Shown: positions 53,341 through 64,000 of the stretch, one piece after another | Numbering within the stretch: position 1 is the first letter of the stretch | How the letters are laid out: each line of letters begins with the position of its first letter | From: Styela clava | Lineage: Eukaryota; Chordata; Ascidiacea; Stolidobranchia; Styelidae | DNA length: 64,000 bases | Assembly: GCF_964204865.1 (NCBI RefSeq) | Contig: NC_135257.1 | Coordinates: 5,850,151 to 5,914,150 of the forward strand | Direction of reading: 5' to 3' | Notes under the pieces: model-generated | What the model was told of the DNA's origin: nothing | Seen by the model: the letters and a program-made list of their open reading frames with translations, nothing else | Database searches by the model: none | Made by a program: the position numbers and the translations under genes

Positions 53341-54509
53341 ATAAACATACATAGTCTACATATCAAGACAGCAAGAGAAGGATACTGGTACCGGTATTGT
53401 GTGCATCTTTTTGGCACTTTTGTTTAATTATTTCAATATTAATTGGCTTATTAAAGATGATGACAGCTGATCAATTTATAGATTCGTTTACTGTACTAAG
53501 TGCAGAAGTGTCTGTACTGCTGTATGTCAAAACATAGTCTATAAACTGATAAACAAGCAATTTCCTCCCATACAGTACTGTGCCTAATACCACTAATATA
53601 CCGGTAATGTTTATCTGTGTTTTCGAACACAAACAGGACAGGAGCACCGCCTGACCGTGGATCAATCCTAAATCTGAACGGCCTTTCAGCATTTGTCTCT
53701 AAGTTACGGTATCTGAACAGAATTGTCTGTTATCTTCTGCAATGCCCAGGTCGCAAGTGATAGGCTACTAAAAACATCGCGTAGGCTAATTCTGTATCGG
53801 TACCGGTACTACCTAATTCAGTAGGGGTTTCTGCTCGCATAGGCACCGGTCGCAGTTTAACAGATAACGTTAAATCTGACAAACTGGGGGAAGTTCCGTA
53901 ACCTTCTGGCAAATATCAGCAGAATGTCCAACTAAAAAACACCACCTAATGGAAGAGTATCCAACTGCATGATCATATGGTGTAAACGCAATGTGTAAAC
54001 GAGGTTTAGAATGTTGCGCAAGTACACTTCCATAAACATACGCTGAATGACTTCACCATTCTCGAGCAAGAACGAAACGTACTTGAGATTGAGACTCGAA
54101 ATTGTTTATAACTCGAAAAATTCAAATTTAGCATAGCCTCAATGACGACACAATGCATTTTTATTACATCACTACATATTCAACAATTATATAAATGAAA
54201 TATAGATTGATGATAACAGAGCACGTGCCGAGGGCGAGGTAAGCAAGCCGTGGTTTTATTGCCCGCGGGTTATGAGTTTTTCTGGCGTTTCTGGTTTTAT
54301 GGGGGTTATCGCGAATTATGGAAAAGCGCAATTATGTCATCATCATTTTATTAGAATGCGAATGTCTTCTTCTTCTTTATTAATATTATTTGCAATGTCT
54401 TTCTAGCCTAAGTTTAGTTACTGGTCACAGTCTCTAAATGTTAGGTATAAACGACGCAAAATGTACCATCTGGGAAAAAAATTATGTCACAAATGGAAGT
54501 CCATGAATG
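53341..54509. other. Upstream of UPF1, no gene seen
   Basis: AT-rich intergenic DNA. Small minus-strand frames (53471-53692, 53730-53912) have no recognisable features. 52199-52998, directly upstream of the UPF1 start, should contain its promoter, but I see no specific TATA or initiator arrangement. Confidence 0.45.
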
Positions 54510-55215
54510 GATAAGATTTACATATTTATCCTGGGGGAGAGGAAAGCCGATAAGACGGTTTAATCATATGGCGAATCATGGAATCTCGTCCGGTTAACAG
54601 TCCATGTGGTTTATGGAATCAGTTATTTTTTGTTTTCAGATGCATGGACTTGTGGAGTTCTTGGAATATCACAATCTTAAGAATTAGCTGAAGCCGTACA
54701 CGTCAATGACTAAAACCGGTGAAGGGTATGAATAATTATTGGCATAAACTACGGGTCGGCACTCGGCAACCTTCAGTATTGTAGAAGCCATTTTTCCATC
54801 AACTTCAAACCTGCTCGGAGCCACATGTTGCGATAATGATGAAATGGAAAGAACTTGTTGGGGTACATGGGCTCGGCAATGTGGCGCATCGTGCTAAGCG
54901 TTAGGAATACGCTTGCCACCGCATCTCTGATTACCTTGCGTGGGTTTGCAGGTCCGAATCCCATGCGGGGATGATTATGTGCGAGAGAATTGCTGGACTC
55001 CTCGCCGCCGTAGGGTGGTTCACGTAACCGCTCGTCCGTTACGCCTCCTCCGCCATCAAGTCCATGCTTCCGAAAACAAATAACTGGCTAACCAATCCCA
55101 TACCCGACCTGAAATGGTAACCGGACGAGAGACCGTGGTTCGGACTATGATTAAGTCGTCTTATCGACTTTCCTCTCTCCCGGGATAAATATGTAAATCC
55201 TATCCTATGTCGCAC
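54510..55215. repeat. SINE-like repeats in inverted arrangement, with a tRNA-like head
   Basis: 'gataagatttacatatttat', 'gaggaaagccgataagacgg' and 'tttaatcatatgg' (54510-54630) recur in reverse complement at about 55090-55205. Between them, 54881-54968 resembles a tRNA: A-box-like 'tggcgcatcgtgctaagcg' and B-box-like 'ggtccgaatccca' about 60 bases apart. This fits a tRNA-derived SINE. Related pieces lie at 25540-25660 and 31810-31935. Confidence 0.6.
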
Positions 55216-55961
55216 ATCTGTGTCTTAGGCCAGTAAGGTCTTGAACATGTATCCCGTCTCTGTTATACCGTTTAATTATTATGCAAATATTGTTACATTT
55301 TTGAGGCAAACAAACATACATACATATATACATTGTAAAATGAAAAGAGAAAGTTTGTTTTGACAGATTGAATCCCCGTAATGCGACCCATTTTTACTGC
55401 TCGCGACTTCTACTTTGGGAACCGCAATTTTGTGGCATTTACACCGAGACATCAATTCCACGTATTTTTCAACACCAGTTTGTTCTAATCTCGAACGATT
55501 GGCCAAAAACCCGACGTTTCCTCACCATCAATATTTCATTCTCCAAATGAACCAACTGCGATAGATGAAACTCACGCTTACCTAGCTTGGATACCTTCGA
55601 CAGCGAAGTAAGGTTGTGCAGAGTCAAAACATCGTTAGATATCAGTGGCTGCTTTATCTAGCCTTGTTCTGAGCAAAAGACACGAGTAAGCATTGTTCGT
55701 ATTACGTCATTGTACAAGACAAAAGTTTGCCCCCTTTTCCACAATAAGAATTTGGCTGGCTACGGTATTGATCATATTTTAGTACGTTCATTCCTGCACT
55801 GAAATTAAGAGTTTCTGATGTGTTTTCATAAGTCATAAGAATATACACTCGGGTCAATTCGACGAAGCAGATATATTATATACACACGAACAAGACATAT
55901 AAACAACACATTGCTATAAAATGAATAATACATTCACATTCAATTCTATCTCATCAAAGGG
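55216..55961. other. Intergenic, 3' flank of the GPCR gene, no gene seen
   Basis: Two overlapping 60-75 codon frames on opposite strands (55279-55550) have no motifs. 55251-55330 repeats 'ttattatgcaaatattgtta' and 'catttttgaggcaaa' from 52961-52995, a short dispersed repeat. Confidence 0.4.
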
Positions 55962-58900
55962 CTACATTCTTATCGCCATATCTGGGTTATATGAGTTGGT
56001 TGTGACTCCCGTGTACATTTCATATTTGACACCCAGCTTATATCCGGTGGTGTTTAATTTACACAACGGTAACGCTTGTTTTTCTGACATTTTCTTCTTT
56101 TGTTTCTGATACGTTGATGCTGTCTGACGATTCGTAGTTTTTCTGTATTTTCAGAAAACGTTTAGTTCTTTTTCTCAGTGGGCTGTATGAATAAGAAATT
56201 TAGTTTTCAATTTCATTCTGCTAATTCATAACCGCCGAAATTGGATGGTAAGAAATATAAACACTGTTTGCGATCTGCAACTTTTTGTCAGGTGATACCA
56301 GGAATGCAGGAAATAACCACTTTTAAGAATTAGATAGTCTATCATAATGTTCTACCCCGATAAAATTTTGAATTTCAGGTTAGGCTTGATCTGGTCCGTT
56401 CGAACTCTACAGAATGGCTTTATTTTTTAAGCATAGAAAAAACTTACCGGGATGACAGGTTGTAAAAAAGTGGATTAAGGCATTCTGATATTCGCAATAG
56501 AATATATGCGACTGTGAGAGTCAACCATTTCGTTCGCACAGTGAAGAGGTCCCTCAGATTCAATATTTTTGTCATGCGGTAGGCTAAAATAATGCAGAAT
56601 CAATCTTATGGTATTTAATGAACAATTTCACCTTGGAACCTGAGACAAGTTAACAAATAAATAAAAATGAATAAGAAATACTAGTTAGGCGACCTTTGAT
56701 GTAAGAAATATTCAATTTCAATGATAACAGAGATAATGATAGCGATTGCTTACAATTTTTTTATTTGACAAATAATAAAAATCTTGACCACTGAACAATC
56801 TAAAACGTATCATAAATTTGATCACTCATATAAAATTTAGATGCGATATTGTGTGTATAAAAGCTTTCGTTGCAACGCATACGTAAAGTTGTTACACAAA
56901 TAGCGGTGACACTCGAAGTGGTATGTCGAATCAAGATTATCAGTTCGGGTTGGTCATTCTGATTGATATGGAAAGTATTTTTAAATCCAACTGCCTAAAT
57001 AGGTTGGAATCCTATTTAAAGTGAACATCACAAAATGACATAACATTGGTGTTTGAGTTGATGTAAAAGCAAAATAAAAGTCAGCTTACCCGCTTCGGCG
57101 GAATATCCAAGTAGAAATGAGAACACTATGAGCGTGACTTGTAGCATTGCTACGTTTTCGCGTTCTTGTATTTTTTCGGTGATCGTTTGCTGAGATGCTG
57201 CGTAAAGAAAAATGTGGAGTAATTTATCTTCTTTCCACATAATATGAAAATAGAATTGTCACTTAAGTTGGCGATCTTACTCGTAGGTCCAGATTGATTC
57301 GATAAATTATATTCGTATCTACTAGATTTGATTTTTCGATAATTTGTGTGGATTTACAAAACGAATATTTTTATTAAGTAGGTTGCACCGAATGGTCATT
57401 TCGCGGTTATCCTGCCATCTGGTACAAATATTTTTGTGATCTTTCTTGTTTCTATTTTGTTATGCTTTGCCGAGATGCTATAATAAAAAACGATTTGATT
57501 GATTGCATAACTTCGCTCGCTATACGCAAAATTCTTAAAATTATGAAGTTTTTGAAGGATATAGGCTTATATATAAATATACCTTGCATCTCTTTATATG
57601 AAGGTAAACAGTTTTGCTCTTGACCAGTTGTTCCATAAGAGCTTTTCTTCTGAGATGCGATCGCATTAGCTGTGATAGATAAAAAGCAGCATTTATTGCC
57701 TGTCTCAATCGTATTATCCCTCAAAATGTACGACATGTTATCGTGGAATTGAAGGTAGAAAAGAAGACAGGCCAATTTTCTCAATCATTATTTGAACATC
57801 AAGCCAGCAACTAAACTCAAATAATAGATAAAACAATATTGTCGAAAATTCTATTCAAAAATAGTTTTACAAATACATTAAAATACCTCGTTTTCTTCGT
57901 ACTTGTATCATAGATATAACGATGATCAAGGCACAGATCATGATCGCAATGAACGGTGCAAATAGCAATATCGGCAATGCATAGGTCGTGTATTTTCCTG
58001 CTATGTCTCTCCTGTAAACAAACATTAATACTTCATCGGTAACTATCAATCACATACATCGTGTGCGCCTGAAGTTAAAAATGTTGAAAATTGTATTCCA
58101 AGTTGTCTTATGAACGCATCCATGTCACCATGGAAACTGCTTTAATAACAGTTTGAATACAATGCATATTGTGCGAAAGTGCGGTTTCAACAGGGACTTC
58201 ACATAAGCTTACCGCACATCCCGCTTTGGACAGGAGGTAGTCCCGTGGTAGACTTAATTAAATATCCCGGACATGCGATATGGCAGTCATAAATATATTT
58301 TTTTATTTAATATCAAAACAAGTTTTTTGTTAGGCAGTTCATTTATCACTGATTTAGGACTCACTTCACTATTATAATCACCAACTCTCATACGAATCAA
58401 CGGAGCGTGTCGGAAACCACTTTTACCATTGGGGTTATATAGCTCAATGCTTTTTACCCTGATTTGGGAAAACGCGGCGATTTTGCTGTGCATTCGCATT
58501 TTGCAAGTGGTTGGGCGGTGGATGATCTGAGGGATAGTAGTTTTGCTTAGTCCCAATACTGTACTAGAATAGTTTTGCCGTAATATGTCAGTGTTTGAGT
58601 TTTACGGTACACCATAGACTAGAATACTAGATGCTGACTAAATTTGACACGATGTCCGGTCACATAGCGGTACCAGTGCAGCACAAAGCAGTTCCAATGT
58701 TCCGGCATACTTAGCGGTAATGAAGTTAACCTATAATATCAAATATACTGTTAAAATAGCACTTATACACAGCGCACTCTACAAAGCAAGTACAGCACGA
58801 CAGATGAGAAAGAGAACGACTAATTCTGTTTTGAAGCGGAGGCGAGGGTTCCCTCTAAAACGAGGAAAAACGTTTCTGGCAGCATCGATCAAAGGTCATT

Positions 58901-61900
58901 AAGTTGGTGATGAGAGGGAGAGATAACTACCGTACTATATTGTTATTTCATAATTAGTAGGCTATATGTTGAATACGTCATTACGTCAATTTGACATCTA
59001 CCGTTTGTTGTACTTCCGTTAAATTATCCCAAATGCCGAAAGGAGTGCAATTTTCATAATTTGATTATTACTCATACTCATATTAGTTAAATATATATTA
59101 CTAGTCCCCGGAATCGGATCGAAGTTTGCCCCATCTGCATAGTCCCGGTTATTCGTTTCATATAGGTATGACAAGCCTGTACCTATAAAACACTTAAAAT
59201 ACTTACCAGTCTTTGCTAACCGACGTACAGGCCGTCTTGTATCTTCCAGGTTTGTATGGAATGACGGTTGATGCCATCAGATAAAATAGCGCACTAACAA
59301 AAAATACTTCGACCCATATGAAGATTGCTGTTATCTGTAATGAACAAATATCGTACATGCCAGATTATTCACACATCAATAAAGACGGAAAAATATTTAG
59401 CATATCACATACCTTTGCCCATCTCGCTGAGAATTTCTTAATTTTGTTTGGGAATTGTATAGCGAGTAGTCGGAAAACTCCAAACACGAGAATATGTTGA
59501 ACTGTAACAAACATTGTCCATTGACTAAGTCCGACGGTAAACTGAAAAAAATGTGGCATCTATGATAAAATAGTTGATGGCAGTGTAATCGTTGTCATTT
59601 GGCGAGACGGACATAATTGGAGTAAACCGTTTACTTTAGGCAAATCCATCGCGCCTTTGGAAATATGAACGGCTGCAATATATAGTGCGAAGATGATATT
59701 TTTAAAATACTTCAAAAGTACCTTGCAAAATCCAAGTGGCAAATCAAACTCCAGGTAGCCCCATATCCGTCTGTATATTTGAAAAGGGCTGTTGAGTGCT
59801 GAAAGAAAATCCGACATACACAAACTCAGTATCAGAATGTTGAATGGAGACCTGAAATTTAGATTAGGTTTTTGATAAATATAGTGTAGTGTAAAATTAT
59901 GTAGGTTAGCCGCTTCAAACATGATTGGGCATGAACAGATAGAAGAAGAAGACATGTGTGTTGCCTTCGTGACTTTTGTGCTGGTCGATTATTAATACTT
60001 CGTATTTATTTTTTTTGTGGATTAGTGATTTTGTGTGAAGGTGATGACTTACGTTCTCAATTTTCTCGATGAACATATGACAAAAAATGTCAGTGCATTT
60101 GCGACCAGTCCGAAAACACATAGAATTCCAAGTAAAATTGTGACAAGTAATCCTTCCCATGTATGAAAAAGCTTCTCGTGAGGCCTGCAAAATGTTTCTT
60201 TTCATTATCAGAATTACTATAAAGATATATACATTAAAGTTGCATGAATAAGTCGTATTTATTGAAATAATCATAACTGAGTCTGGTTAGATTCTTCCTG
60301 AACCGAAAAATTTAATACCAAAAAGTAGACAAGTTACTTCAAACCTTACGCGAAACTAATTACCTATCCTTCCCCTCTAAGCGGTGGTGTAGCGGTCGGT
60401 ATGCGTAGAAAGCAAGGGTACTGTAGCAAGAATAAAGATGACTCTTCTATTTGATTAAATGATATTGCTGCACAAATGTATTTCTGACCGAGGTCGGACG
60501 CAGAACGCTAAAGATTACAATTGTGTAAAGTGCAGCAAGACACTTAACTGCTTATAAAGTATAGAAAACGTTACAATTTGTGTTCGTTTTTATAACAGTG
60601 TCCGAAACTCAAGTGAAATGTCAATTTGTCATAAATATTCTGAGATTTCAAGTTTATTCATCACTTTGCTTGCTTGTTTTATTTGATGAAAGTATGGTGA
60701 TAAGAAAAATTGCAGCGTTGTGAATTCCGATTCCTTTCATATACCGGAATTTCTTTCGAACAAGTTTATGCGCCACGCTATGAATATATTAAAACGAAAA
60801 ACAATAAAATTAAGTGACGGCATATGTGTTGATTATGAATTTAAAATTGTAAATAGTAAGGTTTCTTAATTACCATCGAAAATTCTCAGATCCTCTGCTT
60901 AGAAAAAGAACACTTAAATGACAACGCAAAATGAAAATATATTTTAATTACCGAAAATAATTCACTTTATTGAGGGGCAAACCAGGTGTATACGAAGCTA
61001 AAATAGCTTAAAAACTATGTCGTAATTCCTCTGATAGTTGTTCATCATAGTAACTTTTATTAGGCCAAACTTGTTATTGCGTTTTTTGACAATAATATAA
61101 TTGTCAATTTCGACATAATTACGATAATTATTAATTATAAGTTTCATCAAATATAGATAACATGCAATTTGGATAAATTAATTTAGTTTGAATTCCACAT
61201 TGTTAACACGAAGTTACATGATTTTTGTTAAAAATAGTGTCATAATTATGTGTAAATATATATCTAGTGTATCCGTGATAATTTTATACCTGTATATATA
61301 TTTTCTCCATATACTTTGCGTAAGTCTTTTTTATTAAATGAAAAGTCTTATTCTTTTTAGATTTTTATTTATTGAAATACTAGATTTGGTAGGTTTTAGT
61401 TAAATAATAATACCAGAAATCTGAAATATCTGCCATTTTTATTTCTAGAATTGACATATGTTTAAGGGTTTTATTGACTGACTTGAAATTTACGATAGCA
61501 AATTACGCTACCTCGATCGATTTCCATATCATATTTCAAATGTTATCAATCATACTCGGGGGTGCAATATAGTCAAGTAACTTTAATACTTGAAAGAAGA
61601 TAATTTGAATTTGTTGTCAGATATTTTTTAAACACATCGTCTTTACGCTTTGTTTTCCGATTAGAAAATACACGAAAAAGTCGTTTTTGATTTTGTCACG
61701 ATAAAAGTTTTTTCGGTAGTATTTCTCAGAGTCATTAGTAAACTACGATTTGAACGCTTCCTATTAAACAGTTATAGTATACATGAAATACGTGATAGAA
61801 ATAAATAAAGAGAGGCGCGAGCCCACTTTTTTGACGCTCTCGAAGTATGTGCATCAAGATGGTGCACAACCTGAACTATAACCTGCTACACATACTATGT

Positions 61901-62270
61901 TCAGGTTGTGCGCCATCTTGGTGCACATACTTCTGGAGGTCCCTTTCAATCTAGTAAGATTCTGTAAATCTTAACCAACTGACTATTTTGAACTATTCAT
62001 ATCGGTTGTATCATCAGCGATGTAAATATATAAACTACATTTCAGGACTTTTTGATTTTATGACGTAGGCCACATGGTCAACTGTAGTCTCAATATGACT
62101 CTACATGTTTTTACTATGGCGTACCCTATATTTATCAAATTCCAATGCAAGTTCATACATAAAAAGTAAAAAAGTACTCACTCAACAACGACTATCTTGG
62201 TTGTAGTAGTAGTCAACGTTGTCTCGAACTCCGTAAAGTTATGAGTGAAACCCTCGCCGCTGGATTCCAT
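55962..62270 (-). CDS. Class A (rhodopsin-type) G protein-coupled receptor, orphan, DRY replaced by FRL (10 exons)
   Basis: Exons 62182-62270, 60053-60184, 59722-59851, 59413-59541, 59207-59334, 57887-58011, 57583-57669, 57090-57197, 56448-56583 and 55962-56142 join in phase to 414 aa. Seven membrane segments follow a 38-residue N-terminus with one NFT glycosylation site (N11). Landmarks: N59 in GLVANAL (1.50), D88 in LCMSDF (2.50), C116 (3.25) and C196 (loop 2 disulphide), and NPLFY (346-350). At the DRY position the sequence is F140-R141-L142, exactly 25 residues after C116. TM6 reads FSFLLGY, lacking the CWxP Trp and Pro. Ligand is unknown. The third intracellular loop is split over two exons. 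The last exon fits phase only as the RKTTNRQTAS tail; a shifted frame of the same exon is also open, so the tail is the least certain part. Confidence 0.82.
61842..61933. repeat. Palindromic repeat (hairpin MITE) in GPCR intron 1
   Basis: Two 35-base arms, one starting gaagtatgtgcatcaagatg and the other ending ggtgcacatacttc, pair at 33 of 35 positions around a 22-base loop. The same family is seen at 20505-20598, and in half copies near 28254-28312 and 53100-53130. Confidence 0.8.
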
Positions 62271-64000
62271 TTAGGTGTCTTCGCGAGCTGTTTACTAAAT
62301 TTGATCAGCACTCTGTAGCAATTTGAATGAAATGACCATATGCTAAGAAAAGACAATTATTTTATAGGGCTGATATGAATACGAATATTTTCACTACTTC
62401 TTCGGATTAGGGACAATTACAAGAAGCGCTAAATTATAGGCTATTTATAAACTTGCGGCCTACTGACGCCTTCTTCCTATTCAACTATAATTAAACCATT
62501 GAGTAAACAAAAATTTCGATTTGGAACCATTGCTAGTCAAACTTAATTTGGTTTACGGAAAAATTCTGAGAAGTTTGTGCTCACTGTAAGCTCATTAAAA
62601 TGAATGTAAGAAGTACTGCGTTTACACACAACAATGGATTTCTTGTAGACAATGAACTTACATATAATGTAGGTTTTTCATACCTACGGAGAAGGGAATG
62701 TCGACAAGATAGCATAACCGTGATGCTTACTGGCTACCTTTGCTAATGGTGTTGAATGCTATGATAAGGTTATGTTGACTATACTTTCACTGACGAGTGA
62801 CTGAACAATCTCGTTACGAGGAGTGTAAAATATAAAGCTTACATCGGTAAGAGCCTGGGATGCATCATTGTCTTTTGTTATTGGTAAAGGCACAGCCAGT
62901 TAGTTAACTTACACTTACTTGCTCGATCATAAGTGGTGAAGAGAATACATTATGGTAGAACAAAATGCAACTCATAGAATAAAAGCAATAGACATGTTAT
63001 TATCACAGACAACAGTCAATATTCAAGTTATTTTTAATGTTTTTTATAACTATAAATATAACATAATTTTACCTATATCCGGGCATCGGAACCATGTTTC
63101 GTAGTTAAGGTTGTTATTAGTTTAACACGTAGTAAATTTTGGTTCCATGAACTATAATTAAATATATATTATACTTTTTGGCGAGAAAATTTGTGGTTGG
63201 CTGACTTCCAAATCCGAAATATCAGTGCAGAATGTTTCAACAGAATTTATTAATCAAGTCGTAAATACTGTAGAGAAAACATTTCTAATTGCTTTTAAAT
63301 CTAACTAATTGCGCGGATATTTCGTGGATAATTTTAGTGTGCAATCGTAAATCATACCGTAATGTTTCTACATCATAGTTGCAATGTATGTTCGGATATC
63401 TGCTTGTTTAAAGACTTATTACAAGTGAGCACCTCGTAAATACTGTATAGAAAACATTGGTAATTGATTTGGAATCTAATTAGAAGCGCGGATATTCCGT
63501 AGATGATTTCATTGCGCAATCGTAATGGTAGCAATGTGTGCTCGATATCTGCGTGTTAGTAAACCTATTACAAGTGCACACAAAATAAAAATTTCAATTT
63601 CAGATTTTCAAATGTACAAGCACTCAAGCAGTTCTTCCCATAACCTACCGATTGAATATGATTTTTTGTGCTTTTGTCCGAGTCATTGATAATATTTCCA
63701 TCCGCTAAATTAAATTTACGAAATATTGTGGTGCTGCAATTAAAAGTTTTTTTTTTAAATTAATGTCGCTTGCAGACGAATAATTTTAATTAACATAGAT
63801 TTATTCACTTCAATAGAAAATAAAAACAAATTCAAATAGAAAACGAATGTTGTTCATTTTTCAAACTATATTCCTAAAACCCAAAGCATGAATCAAAAAT
63901 GAACCGAATACTCGAATGCCGTGTCTGTACATTCAAAATACTGAATGGTATACAGGCGCTCGGTGTCCTTTTCCCACAAACTTAGGCAGAACTCGGAATA
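62271..64000. other. Upstream of the GPCR gene, no gene seen
   Basis: No coding frame with recognisable features. Near 62685-62730, 'ggagaagggaatgtcgacaa' resembles the SINE-like repeat at 54535-54560. A tandem duplication occupies 63260-63583. The GPCR promoter must lie in the left part, but no element can be named. Confidence 0.45.
63260..63583. repeat. Two-unit tandem duplication, period about 175 bases
   Basis: The units starting near 63260 and 63435 share 'cgtaaatactgtaKagaaaa', 'gcgcggatattYcgt', 'gcgcaatcgtaa' or 'gtgcaatcgtaa', 'gatatctgc' and 'tattacaagtg'. There are several substitutions and indels between units, so it is not recent. Confidence 0.7.

Noticed and set aside
54881-54968. 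tRNA gene
   Set aside because: A- and B-box-like words are present, but a clean cloverleaf could not be drawn and related copies are dispersed, so a SINE head is more likely.
56059-56142. Alternative GPCR tail (Ser/Thr-rich, ending TSVTVV) from the last exon in another frame
   Set aside because: It needs a phase-0 entry, but the preceding donor (cg|gtaag) leaves phase 2, so the longer RKTTNRQ frame was preferred. Transcript data would settle it.
60378-60415. tRNA-like start 'gcggtggtgtagcggtcggt'
   Set aside because: No B box or acceptor-stem partner at the required distance; at most a SINE fragment.

Overview
The window is animal nuclear DNA. Genes are split into many short exons separated by AT-rich introns of roughly 50-3700 bases with GT-AG (rarely GC-AG) ends. 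Five conserved metazoan gene families can be rebuilt exon by exon in phase. Gene size, AT-richness and dense nonautonomous hAT elements suit an invertebrate deuterostome; an ascidian is my best guess, but species assignment is inference.

Layout. 1-2652 (+) holds the last five exons of a TBC1D2/TBC1D2B-type Rab GAP, with arginine and glutamine fingers visible. About 2815-8405 and 9530-19975 are two diverged copies of one segment, each carrying an 8-exon (-) short-chain dehydrogenase of the 11-beta-hydroxysteroid dehydrogenase 1 family. Copy 1 (4685-7699) is intact (288 aa). Copy 2 (11648-16565) keeps all eight exons but has a net 28-base deletion in exon 6 that shifts frame and stops the protein at 215 aa. 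Copy B is nearly twice as long because of insertions: hAT-type elements, a roughly 300-base dispersed repeat, and an ORF1-only LINE-like retroelement with an A29 tail (17559-19357). 20000-22200 is a transposon graveyard. 22418-29494 (+) is ASCC2 (13 exons, 779 aa). 30322-31179 (+) is mitochondrial ribosomal protein uS17m (MRPS17). 34476-52198 (-) is a complete UPF1 helicase gene (27 exons, 1130 aa). 52200-55960 is intergenic with a hAT-type MITE and SINE-like repeats. 55962-62270 (-) is a class A GPCR (10 exons, 414 aa) whose DRY motif reads FRL. 62271-64000 shows no gene.

Functionally, ASCC2 (resolution of collided ribosomes, alkylation repair) and UPF1 (nonsense-mediated decay) are both RNA quality-control factors, with MRPS17 between them. 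Nothing in the sequence shows co-regulation, so I treat this as a neighbourhood observation. I found no evidence of a wholly new system. The most distinctive signals are: paired GC-AG introns shared by both dehydrogenase copies; a transposon whose target-site duplication is itself a 5' splice site; the truncated dehydrogenase paralogue; the ORF1-only retroelement; and the GPCR with an altered TM3/TM6 activation core.
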